Assembly: GCF_030315685.1 (NCBI RefSeq)
Contig: NZ_JASXSI010000009.1
Location: 1 to 64,000 of the forward strand
Length of the DNA: 64,000 nucleotides
Reading direction: 5' to 3'
Origin: Gordonia sp. ABSL11-1
GTDB taxonomy: Bacteria; Actinomycetota; Actinomycetes; Mycobacteriales; Mycobacteriaceae
Under the pieces are notes generated by a model that searched no databases, was not told the origin of the DNA, and saw only the letters and a program-made list of their open reading frames with translations. Within the stretch, counting starts at the first letter, position 1. Each line of letters opens with the position of its first letter. A program made the translations under genes and the position numbers. This document shows positions 46,749-56,546 of this stretch, one piece after another.

Positions 46749-49007
46749 GTGGGCGACTCGATGGTGCTGGCCGAGGTACGTACAGCGTGTGAGCTGCGCG
46801 CGGTGACGGAGTGGGCGGCCGAACAGCATCCCGACGCGCCGGTTCGCTCGGCCCGCGGCATCGACCTCGACGGTCTCTCATCGGAGACGGTCCTGATCCC
46901 GGCCCGGGTCGCGTGGCTGCCGCCGGTGCGCAAGGGGGAGCGCCGGGTGTCGGTCGCCGACGTGCTGGTCCTGTCGAATCCACGACGACCGATGGCGATG
47001 ACCCAGCCCGTCATCAAACGCCGCAGGCCGGACCGGCTGCGCGTCGTCGAGGGCGAGGCGGCAACGATCGCCGATCTTCGCCGACGATACGACCAGCATC
47101 TGGCCGAGGGGGAGTCGTTCACCGCTTATGTGACGGTGCAGGCCTCGCTCTCGGCCGAGCGTGCCGAACGGCAGATCGTCGGAGACCGATACAAGGTGCC
47201 CCGGCTGGTCGCCGAGCAGATCAGCACCTCGGCCCGCTTCCAGGCCGGGGCCGCGAAACTGGCCGCCGAACTCGGTCGTCCCGCCGCCCTGGTGGCGCAG
47301 GAGGCGACGGACAAGATGTCGACGTTCGTCGCGACGCAGAGCCGGCTGATGGACGACATCTTCTCGTCGGTCTTCAGCAATCTGCACGAACGGACCTGGA
47401 CGGTGTCGGTCGACCTCGGCACCCTCAACCGGCTGCGCGAACTGAACAAGTCCAACGGACTGGTGTTCCTGCCGTCGCACCGCTCCTACGTCGATACGCT
47501 CGTGTTGTCGGAAGTGCTGCGCAGCCACGATTTCCCGCCCAACCTGGTGCTCGGCGGCAACAATCTCGCGTTCTGGCCGGTGGGTCCGATCGCGCGCCGC
47601 GCCGGGATGATCTTCATCCGACGCAAGTTCGGGGCAGACCCGATCTACAAGTTCGCGATGCGCGCCTACCTGTCGTTCATCGTCGAGAAGCGGTTCAACC
47701 TCGAGTGGTACATCGAGGGTGGCCGGAGCCGAACGGGCAAGCTGCGCAAGCCGATGCTGGGTCTGCTGGCCTACGTCGTCGACGCGGTGGAGCAGCTCGA
47801 CGACGCCGACGTGATGATCGTCCCGACGTCGATCGTGTACGACCAGCTGCACGAGATCGGCGCGATGGCCAAGGAATCGGCCGGCGGGAAGAAGAAGCCC
47901 GAAGGCGTCGGCTGGCTGCTGAAGTACGCCAAAGCGCAGCGCGATTATCTCGGCGAGGCGAGAGTCCGCTTCGGAGAACCATTCTCGCTCCGTCAGGCGC
48001 TCGCCGAGTCGGGTGAGGGCCCGGCGAAGCTGGAGAAGGTCGCGTTCAAGGTGATGGACGAGATCAACGCCGCCACACCGATCTCGGCGACCTCACTGGC
48101 CGGATTCGCCTTGCTCGGCGCCCGCGACCGCGCCTACACGGCGGCCGAGATCGAGGCCATCCTCGCGCCGCTGCTCGAGTACATCGACCGTCGCGGTCTG
48201 CCGGGACCCGACCCCGAGCTCTGCCGCGGCATCGGCCTGCGGCGCACGCTCGGCGTCCTCACCGAGGAAGGGGTACTCACCCGGTTCGACGAGGGGCCGG
48301 ACACTGTGTGGTCGATCGCGCCGGGCAGTTACGCGGTCGCCGCCTATTACCGCAACGGTGCCCTGCACCACTTCGTCGACCGGGCCATCGTCGAACTCGG
48401 CATGCTCGCCGCCGCCGACGGCGCGTTGGAGAACGACGGTGCCGGTGAACTGCTGCCGTCGGCGCAGCAGGAGGCGCTACGCATCCGCGATCTGCTGAAG
48501 TTCGAGTTCTTCTTCCCGGCGAAAGACGCGTTTCTGCACCGGCTCGGGGCCGAGCTCGATCTCATGTCGTCGGAATGGCGGGACGTGCGCCCCGATCAGG
48601 CGTGGACCGAGCGAACGTTGCGCGAACACGGCGGATCACTGGTCGCCCGGCGCACCCTGCAGCCGTTCTTCGACGCCCAGCTCGTCGTCGCCGAGAGCCT
48701 GGTGTCGGCAGGAGCCGAGACGTCGATCGACAAGGAGACGTTGCTCGAGGCCTGTCTGGGACTCGGGCGGCAACTGTCCCTGCAGGGTGTGGTCCGCAGT
48801 CGTGACTCGGTGTCCAAGGAGCTCTACGACGCGGCCTACCAGCTCGCCGACAACCGCGGTCTGATCACCGGCACCGGTGTCGACGACCTCGTCGCCGGGC
48901 GTCAGGCGTGGCTCGACGAGGTGAACCTGATGCGCGACCGGCTGTCCCGGATCGCCACGATCGAGGCCGAACACTTCGGTGAGGCTCTGCGGGGACTGCG
49001 CCGATGA
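46749..49007 (+). CDS. plsB: Glycerol-3-phosphate 1-O-acyltransferase PlsB (PlsB2-like)
   Basis: Puts the first acyl chain on glycerol-3-phosphate. 752 residues; acyltransferase blocks: PSHRSYVDTL (His244 and Asp249 of H-x4-D), GMIFIRRKFG, WYIEGGRSRTGK and IVPTSIVYD. This fits the long soluble PlsB of actinobacteria (M. tuberculosis Rv2482c type). Start GTG at 46749 with GAGAGG about 8 nt upstream; ATG at 46761 is possible. Overlaps the next gene by 4 nt. Confidence 0.93.
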   Translation: MGDSMVLAEVRTACELRAVTEWAAEQHPDAPVRSARGIDLDGLSSETVLIPARVAWLPPVRKGERRVSVADVLVLSNPRRPMAMTQPVIKRRRPDRLRVVEGEAATIADLRRRYDQHLAEGESFTAYVTVQASLSAERAERQIVGDRYKVPRLVAEQISTSARFQAGAAKLAAELGRPAALVAQEATDKMSTFVATQSRLMDDIFSSVFSNLHERTWTVSVDLGTLNRLRELNKSNGLVFLPSHRSYVDTLVLSEVLRSHDFPPNLVLGGNNLAFWPVGPIARRAGMIFIRRKFGADPIYKFAMRAYLSFIVEKRFNLEWYIEGGRSRTGKLRKPMLGLLAYVVDAVEQLDDADVMIVPTSIVYDQLHEIGAMAKESAGGKKKPEGVGWLLKYAKAQRDYLGEARVRFGEPFSLRQALAESGEGPAKLEKVAFKVMDEINAATPISATSLAGFALLGARDRAYTAAEIEAILAPLLEYIDRRGLPGPDPELCRGIGLRRTLGVLTEEGVLTRFDEGPDTVWSIAPGSYAVAAYYRNGALHHFVDRAIVELGMLAAADGALENDGAGELLPSAQQEALRIRDLLKFEFFFPAKDAFLHRLGAELDLMSSEWRDVRPDQAWTERTLREHGGSLVARRTLQPFFDAQLVVAESLVSAGAETSIDKETLLEACLGLGRQLSLQGVVRSRDSVSKELYDAAYQLADNRGLITGTGVDDLVAGRQAWLDEVNLMRDRLSRIATIEAEHFGEALRGLRR

Positions 49008-50488
49008 GCTCCGTCGCCGACCGACTGCGGGAGATCCGGTCGGCGCCCACCGGCAAGAAGGTAGGCGCCTTCTTCGACTACGACGGCACGCTGATCGAGG
49101 GGTTCTCGGCCATCGCCATCACCCGGGCCCGCATCCGCAGCATGGAGTTCGGGCTCGGCGAGCTCGCCGACTTCCTGCTCATCGGCCTGCGCGGGGTGAA
49201 GTCCGAACAGGACTACGCCGAGGTGCTCGAGGCGACCAAACCGACCTTCGCCGGCAAGACCTACGCCGAGCTGCTGGACTTCGGTGCCGATCTGTTCAAA
49301 CACGAGACCGCAGCCCAACTGCGGCCCCAGATGTGGCAGATCCTGCGGGCACACCGGGAGATGGGGCACCGCATCGTGATCGCGTCCTCGGCGACCCGAT
49401 TCCAGATCGACCCCATCGCCCGGGAGATCGAGGCCGACGACGCACTGGCGACCGACGTCGAGGTCGTCGACGGCGTTGTCACCGGCAAGTTCGTCGGACG
49501 GCCGCTGTGGGGGCCGGGCAAGGCGGCGGCCGTCCGGGCGCTCGCGCGCGAGCACGACATGGATCTGGACGCGTCGTTCGCCTACAGCGACGGTAACGAG
49601 GACATCCCCTATCTCGAATCGGTCGGTCACCCTGCCGCGGTGTCACCGCGGCACGGACTGCGCGCGGAGGCCCAGGCACGCGGCTGGCCCATCCTCGATC
49701 TCCGCAATCCCTCCTACAACCGTCTGGCGATGGCCGCCCGCACGGGGGCGTTCTACGGATCGTTCATCTCCTCGGCCGCGATCGGCGTCGCCGGGGGACT
49801 CCTGCGTCGCGATCCGAGCATCCTGGTCGATTCGGCGATCCCCACCGGCAACGACATCGGGCTCGCCATCGCCGGGGTCAGCGTCCGCGTCCTCGACGGC
49901 GAGGAGCACCTGACCGCGGATCGGCCATGCGTCTTCGTGTTCAACCACCAGTCCAAGCTGGACCTGCCGGTGCTGATCCACCTGGTCCGCCGTGACGCCA
50001 CCGGCGTCGCCAAGAAGGAGATCAAACGCGTGCCGGTCCTGGGCCAGATCCTCGACGCCGCGGGTCTCGTCTTCATCGACCGCGCCGATCCCGGCCGCGC
50101 CATCGAACAACTCCAGCCCGCGGTGCGGAAACTCCGGGACGAGGGCATCTCGCTCGTGGTGGCGCCGGAGGGGACGCGGTCGTCGACCCCGCGCATCGGT
50201 CCGTTCAAGAAGGGGCCCTTCCACATCGCCATGCAGGCCGGCGTGCCCGTGGTCCCCGTCGTGCTCCGCAACACCGGCGAATTGATGTGGCGTGGATCGC
50301 AATTGATCAAGCCTGGGACCGTCGAGGTGAAGGTGTTGCCGCCCGTGGACACCTCACAGTGGCGGCCGGAGACCGCCGGTGAGCATGCCGAGGAGGTCCG
50401 ACAGATGTTTCTCAGCGCCCTGACCGACTGGCCGGTCGAGTTTTTCGAGGACGGACGGATGACGCGATCGACGGAGGCAGACCTGTGA
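49004..50488 (+). CDS. plsC: Bifunctional HAD-family phosphatase / 1-acylglycerol-3-phosphate acyltransferase (PlsC-like)
   Basis: 494 residues in two domains. N-terminal HAD-IB (about 18-240): FFDYDGTL with Asp25/Asp27, IASSATRFQIDPIA, YSDGNEDIPYL. C-terminal PlsC (about 290-480): FNHQSKLDLP (H315-x4-D320), GLVFIDRAD, VVAPEGTRSSTPR and VPVVPVVLRNTGEL. It would add the second acyl chain to lysophosphatidate and perhaps dephosphorylate phosphatidate or a phospho-substrate; the second activity is by motif only. Matches the Rv2483c fusion of M. tuberculosis. Confidence 0.93.
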   Translation: MSSVADRLREIRSAPTGKKVGAFFDYDGTLIEGFSAIAITRARIRSMEFGLGELADFLLIGLRGVKSEQDYAEVLEATKPTFAGKTYAELLDFGADLFKHETAAQLRPQMWQILRAHREMGHRIVIASSATRFQIDPIAREIEADDALATDVEVVDGVVTGKFVGRPLWGPGKAAAVRALAREHDMDLDASFAYSDGNEDIPYLESVGHPAAVSPRHGLRAEAQARGWPILDLRNPSYNRLAMAARTGAFYGSFISSAAIGVAGGLLRRDPSILVDSAIPTGNDIGLAIAGVSVRVLDGEEHLTADRPCVFVFNHQSKLDLPVLIHLVRRDATGVAKKEIKRVPVLGQILDAAGLVFIDRADPGRAIEQLQPAVRKLRDEGISLVVAPEGTRSSTPRIGPFKKGPFHIAMQAGVPVVPVVLRNTGELMWRGSQLIKPGTVEVKVLPPVDTSQWRPETAGEHAEEVRQMFLSALTDWPVEFFEDGRMTRSTEADL

Positions 50489-51924
50489 GCAGCAATGACG
50501 AACCACTCGACTGGGCCAGCGAATCGCACATGAGCGCGGTCGACGCGCTGATGTGGCGCGGCGACACCGACCGACGACTGCGCGCGACGATCTGCATGAT
50601 CGAGATCTACGACTGTGTCCCGGACTGGGATCGGTTGCTCGCCGCGCACGAGTGGGGGAGTCGGATGGCGCCACGCTTCCGGCAGCGGGTGATCGACTCA
50701 CCGTTCGGCACGGGCACACCGAGCTGGGCGGTGGATCCCGATTTCGATCTGCACTATCACGTCCGACGGATGCGTCTTGCCGGCGACGGCTCGATGCGTG
50801 AACTCTTCACCACCTGTGAGCAACTCGCGATGACGGCGCTCGATCAGGGCCGCCCGCCGTGGGAGGGGACGCTGATCGAGGGGTTGCCCGACGGCAGGGC
50901 CGCCTACTTCCTCAAGGCACATCATGCCCTCACCGATGGTCTCGGTGCGATACTCGGACTGGCGCAACTGCATTCGACATCGCGCGATCCGATCCCCGGC
51001 AAACCGCAGCCGCCGGATCCCGAACCTCGCAACGTGTCGTCCCTCGACGTCCTCGGCCGCCAGGTGGTCGAGGAGGTGCAGCGGCTACCGCATCGCGTCG
51101 ACACCGCGTGGCACGGCGTGCGTGCTCTCGCGCGACCGAGGCGCGCGGTCAGCGAGGTGCTGCGGTACGGGCGGTCGGTGCCGCGGGTGGCGGGGCTGGT
51201 CAGTCCGCCGGGCTCGCCGTTGCTCCTGCACCGCAGTCTGTCGTGGCGGTTCAGCGCGTTCGAGGTGCCGTTCGACGACCTGAAGGCGGCCGGCACGGCG
51301 GCGCGCGCCTCGGTGAACGACGCCTATCTGGCCGGGTTGATCGGCGGATTCCGCTTCTACCACGAGAAGATGGGTACACCCGTCGAGGCGATTCCGGTCG
51401 CCATCCCCATCTCCGTACGCCGCCCCGAGGACCCGGCCGGCGGCAACCGGATCGCGGTGGGCCGCATGGCCGGACCCGTCGGGATCGAGGATCCGTTCGA
51501 GCGCGTACTCACCATCCGCGAGCAGGTACGCGCGGCCCGGACCGAACCCGCCGTCGACATCTTCAACACCCTCGGGTCGGTGCTCGCGTGGCTGCCGGGT
51601 CAGGTGCTCGCCCAGTTCAGCGGCGCGACAACGCAGAACGACCTGCAGGCCAGCAACGTGCCCGGAATACCGTGGGACACCTTCGTCGCGGGTGCCAAGG
51701 TGGAACGCATGTTCCCGTTCGGACCGCTGCCCGGCTGCGCGGTGATGGCCACGATGATCACCCACAACGGCGTCGCCTGCCTCGGGCTGAACCAGGACGC
51801 GGCCTCGATCACCGAACCGGAGCTGTTCGCGGAGTGTCTCGTCGAGGGATTCGACGAGGTGTTGGCCCTCGCCGCAGACACCGGCGCGGGCGGGCGTGCG
51901 GGGACCCTGCGGCGGGTGATCTGA
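50485..51924 (+). CDS. Wax ester synthase/diacylglycerol acyltransferase (WS/DGAT)
   Basis: 479 residues with HHALTDG at 146-152, the HHxxxDG active site, and NDLQASNVPGIPW near the C-terminus, the usual WS/DGAT motif. It esterifies diacylglycerol or fatty alcohol with acyl-CoA, giving triacylglycerol or wax ester. GTG at 50485 overlaps the plsC-type stop by 4 nt. In M. tuberculosis the same trio is Rv2482c-Rv2483c-Rv2484c. Confidence 0.95.
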   Translation: MSSNDEPLDWASESHMSAVDALMWRGDTDRRLRATICMIEIYDCVPDWDRLLAAHEWGSRMAPRFRQRVIDSPFGTGTPSWAVDPDFDLHYHVRRMRLAGDGSMRELFTTCEQLAMTALDQGRPPWEGTLIEGLPDGRAAYFLKAHHALTDGLGAILGLAQLHSTSRDPIPGKPQPPDPEPRNVSSLDVLGRQVVEEVQRLPHRVDTAWHGVRALARPRRAVSEVLRYGRSVPRVAGLVSPPGSPLLLHRSLSWRFSAFEVPFDDLKAAGTAARASVNDAYLAGLIGGFRFYHEKMGTPVEAIPVAIPISVRRPEDPAGGNRIAVGRMAGPVGIEDPFERVLTIREQVRAARTEPAVDIFNTLGSVLAWLPGQVLAQFSGATTQNDLQASNVPGIPWDTFVAGAKVERMFPFGPLPGCAVMATMITHNGVACLGLNQDAASITEPELFAECLVEGFDEVLALAADTGAGGRAGTLRRVI

Positions 51925-51944
51925 GCTGGTCGTGCTGGGACTGC

Positions 51945-52616
51945 TCATTCGCGTCGCAGGCTGCGCCGCACGTGGTCGTCGTCGACCTGACCGAAGGTCC
52001 GATACGACTGTCCCACAGCGTGAAAGGGCTCGGGAGTCATCACGGCGACGACGGCGTCGACGCCCGGGTCGTCGGCGAATCGTCGTAGGGTGTCGGCCGG
52101 TCCGGTCGGCACGGCGACCACGATCGCGGCGGCCCCGCCCGCCCGCGCGGCGCGCACCGCCACCGCCATCGTCGAACCGGTGGCGAGGCCGTCGTCGACG
52201 AGGACGACGGTACGGTCGGTGAACGAGAGTGGTTCGCGACCTTCGCGATACCGTTGTTCACGCTCGATCCGCAGTCGATTCTCCCGGTCCACCGCCTCGG
52301 CGAATCGGGCCTCCGAGACGCCGAGCCGGCGCGGGACGTCGTCATTGACGACGATCTCGCCGGCGGCTATCGCGCCCATCGCGAACTCCGGTTGCCCGGG
52401 TGCTCCGATCTTGCGCACCACCAGGACGTCGAGCGCGGCATCGAACGCGTCGGCGACCTCCCGTGCGACCGGGACGCCGCCCCGGGCGAGGCCGATCACG
52501 ACGACGTCGCGGCCGTCGGACTTCGTCGTCGACATCAGCGGCTCGCGCCTCAATCGTTGCGCCAGTGCGATTCCCGCGTCACGTCGATCGTCGAAGGCCT
52601 CCGCCCGGAACGGCAT
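51945..52616 (-). CDS. Phosphoribosyltransferase-family protein
   Basis: 223 residues. The PRPP loop is VVLVDDGLATGSTM (137-150); IGLARGGVPVAREVADAF and VVRKIGAPGQPEFAMGAIA fit the stand-alone PRTase-like proteins often found in mycobacterial stress regions. Substrate base unknown. ATG at 52616; convergent with the WS/DGAT gene (20-nt gap). Confidence 0.85.
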   Translation of the reverse strand: MPFRAEAFDDRRDAGIALAQRLRREPLMSTTKSDGRDVVVIGLARGGVPVAREVADAFDAALDVLVVRKIGAPGQPEFAMGAIAAGEIVVNDDVPRRLGVSEARFAEAVDRENRLRIEREQRYREGREPLSFTDRTVVLVDDGLATGSTMAVAVRAARAGGAAAIVVAVPTGPADTLRRFADDPGVDAVVAVMTPEPFHAVGQSYRTFGQVDDDHVRRSLRRE

Positions 52617-52622
52617 GACCGC

Positions 52623-53072
52623 TCAGATCCGGATCGCGGGGCCGACGTCGAGTGCGAAGCTGGGCACGTCGGCGAGATTCAGCTTGGCCTCGTAGGTGCG
52701 GTCGTATCCGGTGGCGCAGATCCGCCACCCGTGCTCGGTGCGGCGATAGCGGTCGGCGTAGAAGGCGGCGCCGAAGAGCATGAACGAGAAGTCGGGGACG
52801 ATGACCCGGTCCTGCAGGTACCACCGGCCGGTGGCCTCGTCGCCCTCGACGTCGATCTCCGGGTGATCCACCCGGTGTTCGGTGATGACGGCCGGGCCGA
52901 CAGATGCGCGCATGTAGTCGACGAGGTCGGTCCGGTTGGCGAAGCTCAGCGATGCGCCGTAATCGCCGGTGACGTCGTCGGTGAGGGTCGCGGCGAACGT
53001 ATCCCAGTCCTTGGTGTCCAACGCTCGCAGATAGCGGTACTTCAGATGTTTGATCGCCTCGAGGTCGTCCAT
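52623..53072 (-). CDS. NTF2/SnoaL-like protein
   Basis: 149 residues: DDLEAIKHLKYRYLRALDTKDWDTFAATLTDDVTGDYG...HRVDHPEIDVEGDEATGRWYLQDRVIVPDFSFMLFGAAFYADRYRRTEHGWRICATGYDRTYEAKL is the cone-shaped NTF2-like fold with the usual N-terminal helices (SnoaL_4). No catalytic residues can be pointed out; probably binds a small hydrophobic ligand. Ends 7 nt before the phosphoribosyltransferase start, so possibly one transcript. ATG at 53072 is used over an upstream extension. Confidence 0.8.
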   Translation of the reverse strand: MDDLEAIKHLKYRYLRALDTKDWDTFAATLTDDVTGDYGASLSFANRTDLVDYMRASVGPAVITEHRVDHPEIDVEGDEATGRWYLQDRVIVPDFSFMLFGAAFYADRYRRTEHGWRICATGYDRTYEAKLNLADVPSFALDVGPAIRI

Positions 53073-53169
53073 GTGTCCACATCTACCGGGTCGATCGGCA
53101 GTGCGGGCCGAAACGCGGCGGCCCGGTCGGCGGTTGACAGTCGTGCGCCGCGACGGCAAGTGTGGGGCC

Positions 53170-54054
53170 ATGACCTCGATTGCCGATGAGACCACTCAGC
53201 AGAGCGCTCGCAAGGCGTACGAATCCATCGAACCGTTCCATGTCCTGGCGTACTTCAATCCGGGTCTGCGTGCCGCCCGGGAGGATCTCGGCATCGATGC
53301 GCACGCCTTCTACGTCGGCGCCCGCGGGGCACCCCTGGGCGATTGTGATCCGTCGGTGGTGGTGTCCGCGTTCTACAACTTCTCGTCGTCGGTGATCACC
53401 CCCGGTTGGGAGGCGGCCCGGGGTGCCGGGCTGCAGAGCGTCGCCGACCGGCGGGTGCAGATGCTCGACGACGAGCTGCGCGCCATCCTCGGGGAGCGGG
53501 TCAATGACCCCGAGATCGTCGAGCTGACCGCGCGCTACACCGACATCGCGGCGTCGGTGCCGTTCGGTGGCCGGCCACTCGCTTCCGCGTGGGCCTCGGC
53601 CGCGCAGCCCGAGCAACCGCACGTCGCCCTGTGGCACGCCATCGCGGTGCTACGGGAGTGGCGCGGCGACAACCACATCGCGGTGCTGGTGAACCACGGT
53701 CTCGATGCGCTCGACGCGGTGACCTTCCACGAGGCGGAGATCGCCGACCCGACCGTCCGCCGTCGGCTTCTTGGTCGCAAGCTCGTCCAGATCACGCGCG
53801 GCTGGTCCGACGACGACTGGGAGGCGTCCGTCGACCGCCTCGTCGACAAGGGGTATGTCGCCCGCACCGACACCGGACACGAACTGACCGAGACCGGTCT
53901 GGTGATGTACCGGGCCATCGAGGCCGAGACGGATGCCATCACGGCACCTGCGTGGTCGGGACCTGACGTCGACGACTTGCTCGACCGCACCCGCCCCTAC
54001 GTGAAGGCGGTCATCGACGCGGGCGTGCTGCCGGGGACGAAGAAGAAGGGCTGA
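53170..54054 (+). CDS. SCO6745-family protein (helix-turn-helix-like), unknown function
   Basis: 294 residues: ARKAYESIEPFHVLAYFNPGLRAAREDLGIDAHAFYVGARGAPLGDCDPSVVVSAFYNFSSSVITPGWEAAR, then LRDHNHIAVLV-like segment (REWRGDNHIAVLVNHGLDALDAVTFHEAE) and a winged-helix-like C-terminal part (WSDDDWEASVDRLVDKGYVARTDTGHELTETGL). This is the pattern of the actinobacterial SCO6745 family; biochemical role unknown. ATG at 53170. Divergent from the NTF2-like gene. Confidence 0.78.
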   Translation: MTSIADETTQQSARKAYESIEPFHVLAYFNPGLRAAREDLGIDAHAFYVGARGAPLGDCDPSVVVSAFYNFSSSVITPGWEAARGAGLQSVADRRVQMLDDELRAILGERVNDPEIVELTARYTDIAASVPFGGRPLASAWASAAQPEQPHVALWHAIAVLREWRGDNHIAVLVNHGLDALDAVTFHEAEIADPTVRRRLLGRKLVQITRGWSDDDWEASVDRLVDKGYVARTDTGHELTETGLVMYRAIEAETDAITAPAWSGPDVDDLLDRTRPYVKAVIDAGVLPGTKKKG

Positions 54055-54064
54055 CCGGTTCAGG

Positions 54065-55132
54065 TCAGGAGGTACTACCCGGTGGGGGAGCGTCGGGGTC
54101 GTCGGTGAACCGGTCCTGCGATTCGTAGTGTCGCCGCGTTGCGCCGTACATGTCGTAGCCGGCACCGGTGTCGATCTCGCCGGTGTCGGTCGTCGGTTCC
54201 TCCTCGCGGCCGCGGCGCCACCCGCCCTTGAGTGGCGGGGCTTCACCGAAGTGGTCGGGATCGCCGGAGCCGTACCAGGCGACCAGTACCGCGCCGATGA
54301 CGGCACCGATGAAGCCGACGATGGCCAGCCAGCCGAGACCGGGTTTGGCGGTGTCGTCGAGGAAGATCACACCGACCAGGCTGGGTCCGGCCGTCTCGCC
54401 GACGACGAGGACCGCGGTCACCCCGTTCACCGCTCCCACCTGCAGAGCCACGGTCTGCACGAAGAAGCCCACGGCGCCGGCGACGGCGATGGTCCAGGCA
54501 GCGGGGTCGGCGATCAGGACCAACGGCTCGAAGGGTGCGACACCGTCGAGGACGCGCACGGCGATCGCGATCACGCCGAACAGCAGACCGGCCGTGGCGC
54601 CGCCGACGATGGCTGCGTGCCTACCGAGCCGGTAGACGCCGAACAGTGCGATCGCGCAGAGACCGAGGGTGGCGACGAACAGTTCCCAGTGGAACACCGC
54701 GCTCTCGCCGCCACCGGTGTGATGCTGCGCCGACAGTCCGAGCAGACACAGCGACAACACGACCAGCCAGATGGCGATCCAGTCGCGGGTCTGCAAGGCG
54801 ATGTTGAGCATGATCGTGCCCAGCAGGGCGGTGACCACGAGGTTCGCGGAGACGATGGTCTGCGAGAGGAAAAGGGGGAGGAAGCGTGCGGCGAGCGCAC
54901 CACCGGCGAAACCGATGATCACCATCGTCGTGCCGAGGATGAAGGCGGGATCGACGAACGTCGACATCGTCGACTGCAGGGAGGGCCCGCCGGCCGCATT
55001 GACCTGGCTCTCTTCGTTACCCTCTTCGCGCGCCGTCGTCGCCACCCGGCGAGCACCCAACGCGCGGAGTACGGTGGACATCCCGTAGGCGACGGCGGCG
55101 AGACACGCGGCGATCACACCGATCATGAACAT
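54065..55132 (-). CDS. EamA/DMT-like multi-helix membrane protein with a charged tail
   Basis: 355 residues. About nine hydrophobic helices (first: IGVIAACLAAVAYGMSTVLRALG) with a hydrophilic 35-residue insert after helix 1 (residues 27-55). Closing helices: AWTIAVAGAVGFFVQTVALQVGAVNGVTAVLVVGETAGPSLVGVIFL and WLAIVGFIGAVIGAVLVAWYG. The C-terminal 60 residues are charged and cytoplasmic. Similar mycobacterial proteins are annotated as conserved membrane proteins. Start ATG at 55132 with GGAGG 8 nt upstream. Divergent from the ATP-grasp gene. Confidence 0.78.
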   Translation of the reverse strand: MFMIGVIAACLAAVAYGMSTVLRALGARRVATTAREEGNEESQVNAAGGPSLQSTMSTFVDPAFILGTTMVIIGFAGGALAARFLPLFLSQTIVSANLVVTALLGTIMLNIALQTRDWIAIWLVVLSLCLLGLSAQHHTGGGESAVFHWELFVATLGLCAIALFGVYRLGRHAAIVGGATAGLLFGVIAIAVRVLDGVAPFEPLVLIADPAAWTIAVAGAVGFFVQTVALQVGAVNGVTAVLVVGETAGPSLVGVIFLDDTAKPGLGWLAIVGFIGAVIGAVLVAWYGSGDPDHFGEAPPLKGGWRRGREEEPTTDTGEIDTGAGYDMYGATRRHYESQDRFTDDPDAPPPGSTS

Positions 55133-55292
55133 GCCCACACCTCCCCAGACTGGCCTCACGCAACCCGGGACTGCACAGCACCCCGGTTGACAGCATTGTG
55201 CAACGATCCCGGCGGCCCGACTATTCCTTTTTCACCGAACTCCCCCGGAGGCCGGTGAGACAGCCTAATCTGCCCCTCCTACACTCCTGACA

Positions 55293-56465
55293 GTGGGCAC
55301 TTCGGCAGGCAAACACGTCTTGATCACCTTCGGCCGCTCGTTCCTGACCCTGGAACTCGCGCGGCTGATGTCGGCGGCCGGGCATCGGGTCACGATCGTC
55401 GACTCCATCCCGATCGGCGTGACGCGCTTCTCGCGCGCCGCCGACGCCTTTCACCGGGTGCCCGCTCCCAAGTTCGAACCACGCGCCTACTGCCATGCAC
55501 TGGCGAAGATCGTCGCCGACGAGAAGGTCGACATGGTCATCCCCATCCACGAGGAGACCGACATCCTCTCGATGATGGTCGACATCTTCCCGGCCGACTG
55601 CGAACTGTTCCTGTCCGACTTCGAGTTGGAGAACAGTCTGCACAACAAGTTCGAGTTCCAGGAGCTCCTTGTCGCTCGTGGTATCCCGACGTTGAAGTAC
55701 GCCCAGGTCGCCGGACCCGAGGATCTCGCGAAGCTCGACTTCACCGCGCCGTTCGCGCTCAAGGAGTGCTATTCGCGGGGATCGCAGAAGGTGCACAAGG
55801 TGATTCCCGGCGGCGACCTCGACTGGGTGGAGTTCGATCCGATCAACCCGTGGCTCGCGCAGGAGTGGTTGTCGGGGACGAACTACTGCACCTACTCGAT
55901 CGTGCGCGACGGCCGCATCCATGCCCACGCCACCTATCCCGTCGACTACGCGATCGGCGGGAGCTCATGCCTGAACTTCCGCTCGGTCCAGCACGACGCG
56001 ATCTTCGACTGGATCTCGAAGTTCGTGCAGGACATGAACTTCACCGGGCAGATCGGGTTCGACTTCATCGAGGACCCGGAGCGCGGTCTGTTCTGCATCG
56101 AATGCAACCCGCGGGCGACGAGCGGGATCATGATGTTCGAGCCGCAGGATGGCGTCGACCGCGCGTTCTTCGGGACAAACGACGAGATCGTCACCCCGCA
56201 ACCGGATGTGGACAAGATGATCGGTCTCGGCATGCTGCTCTACGGATGGCGCAAGGCGTCTCGGCGCGGACGCAGCATGCGGAGGTTCTTCCGTGACTTC
56301 CGCAACTCGAGTGACGTCATCAGCGCGCGCGGCGATCAGCGGCCCGCGCTCCTGCTGCCGTTCGCCTACATGGGAATTCTGCGCAGCTGCTTCAAGTATC
56401 GTGTCGGCCTCGCGGAGGGTTTCATGCACGACCACGAGTGGGACGGTCTGCGGATCTCCGAGTGA
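55293..56465 (+). CDS. ATP-grasp family enzyme
   Basis: 390 residues. An N-terminal preATP-grasp domain (KHVLITFGRSFLTLELARLMSAAGHRVTIVDSI), an ATP-binding FALKECYSRGSQKVH, and the metal motif IGFDFIEDPERGLFCIECNPRATSGI (Glu-x-Asn). Such enzymes couple ATP hydrolysis to peptide or carboxylate ligation; the acceptor is unknown and no neighbour gives a clue. The last 80 residues (KASRRGRSMRRFFRDFRNSS...) are basic and may touch membrane or nucleic acid. GTG at 55293 lies 7 nt after TACACT (55280-55285), so leaderless. Confidence 0.85.
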   Translation: MGTSAGKHVLITFGRSFLTLELARLMSAAGHRVTIVDSIPIGVTRFSRAADAFHRVPAPKFEPRAYCHALAKIVADEKVDMVIPIHEETDILSMMVDIFPADCELFLSDFELENSLHNKFEFQELLVARGIPTLKYAQVAGPEDLAKLDFTAPFALKECYSRGSQKVHKVIPGGDLDWVEFDPINPWLAQEWLSGTNYCTYSIVRDGRIHAHATYPVDYAIGGSSCLNFRSVQHDAIFDWISKFVQDMNFTGQIGFDFIEDPERGLFCIECNPRATSGIMMFEPQDGVDRAFFGTNDEIVTPQPDVDKMIGLGMLLYGWRKASRRGRSMRRFFRDFRNSSDVISARGDQRPALLLPFAYMGILRSCFKYRVGLAEGFMHDHEWDGLRISE

Positions 56466-56503
56466 GCGGTGCCCTGAATCCCACGGTCGGCGAAGTGTTC
56501 GGG

Positions 56504-56546
56504 TCCCTGAGGAGCGGCCGAGCCTGTGAGGCAGCGTCACGAAGGG
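56504..56546. repeat. Intergenic repeat overlapping the guaD stop
   Basis: TCCCTGAGGAGCGGCCGAGC...GCGTCACGAAGGG, a variant of the repeat family seen at 30916, 40483 and 63028. It lies between convergent genes, and the last codons of guaD fall inside it. Confidence 0.7.

Noticed and set aside
46738-49007. PlsB as a second HAD-type or glycogen enzyme
   Set aside because: H-x4-D, YIEGGRSRTGK and the VPTS motif are specific for glycerol-3-phosphate acyltransferase.
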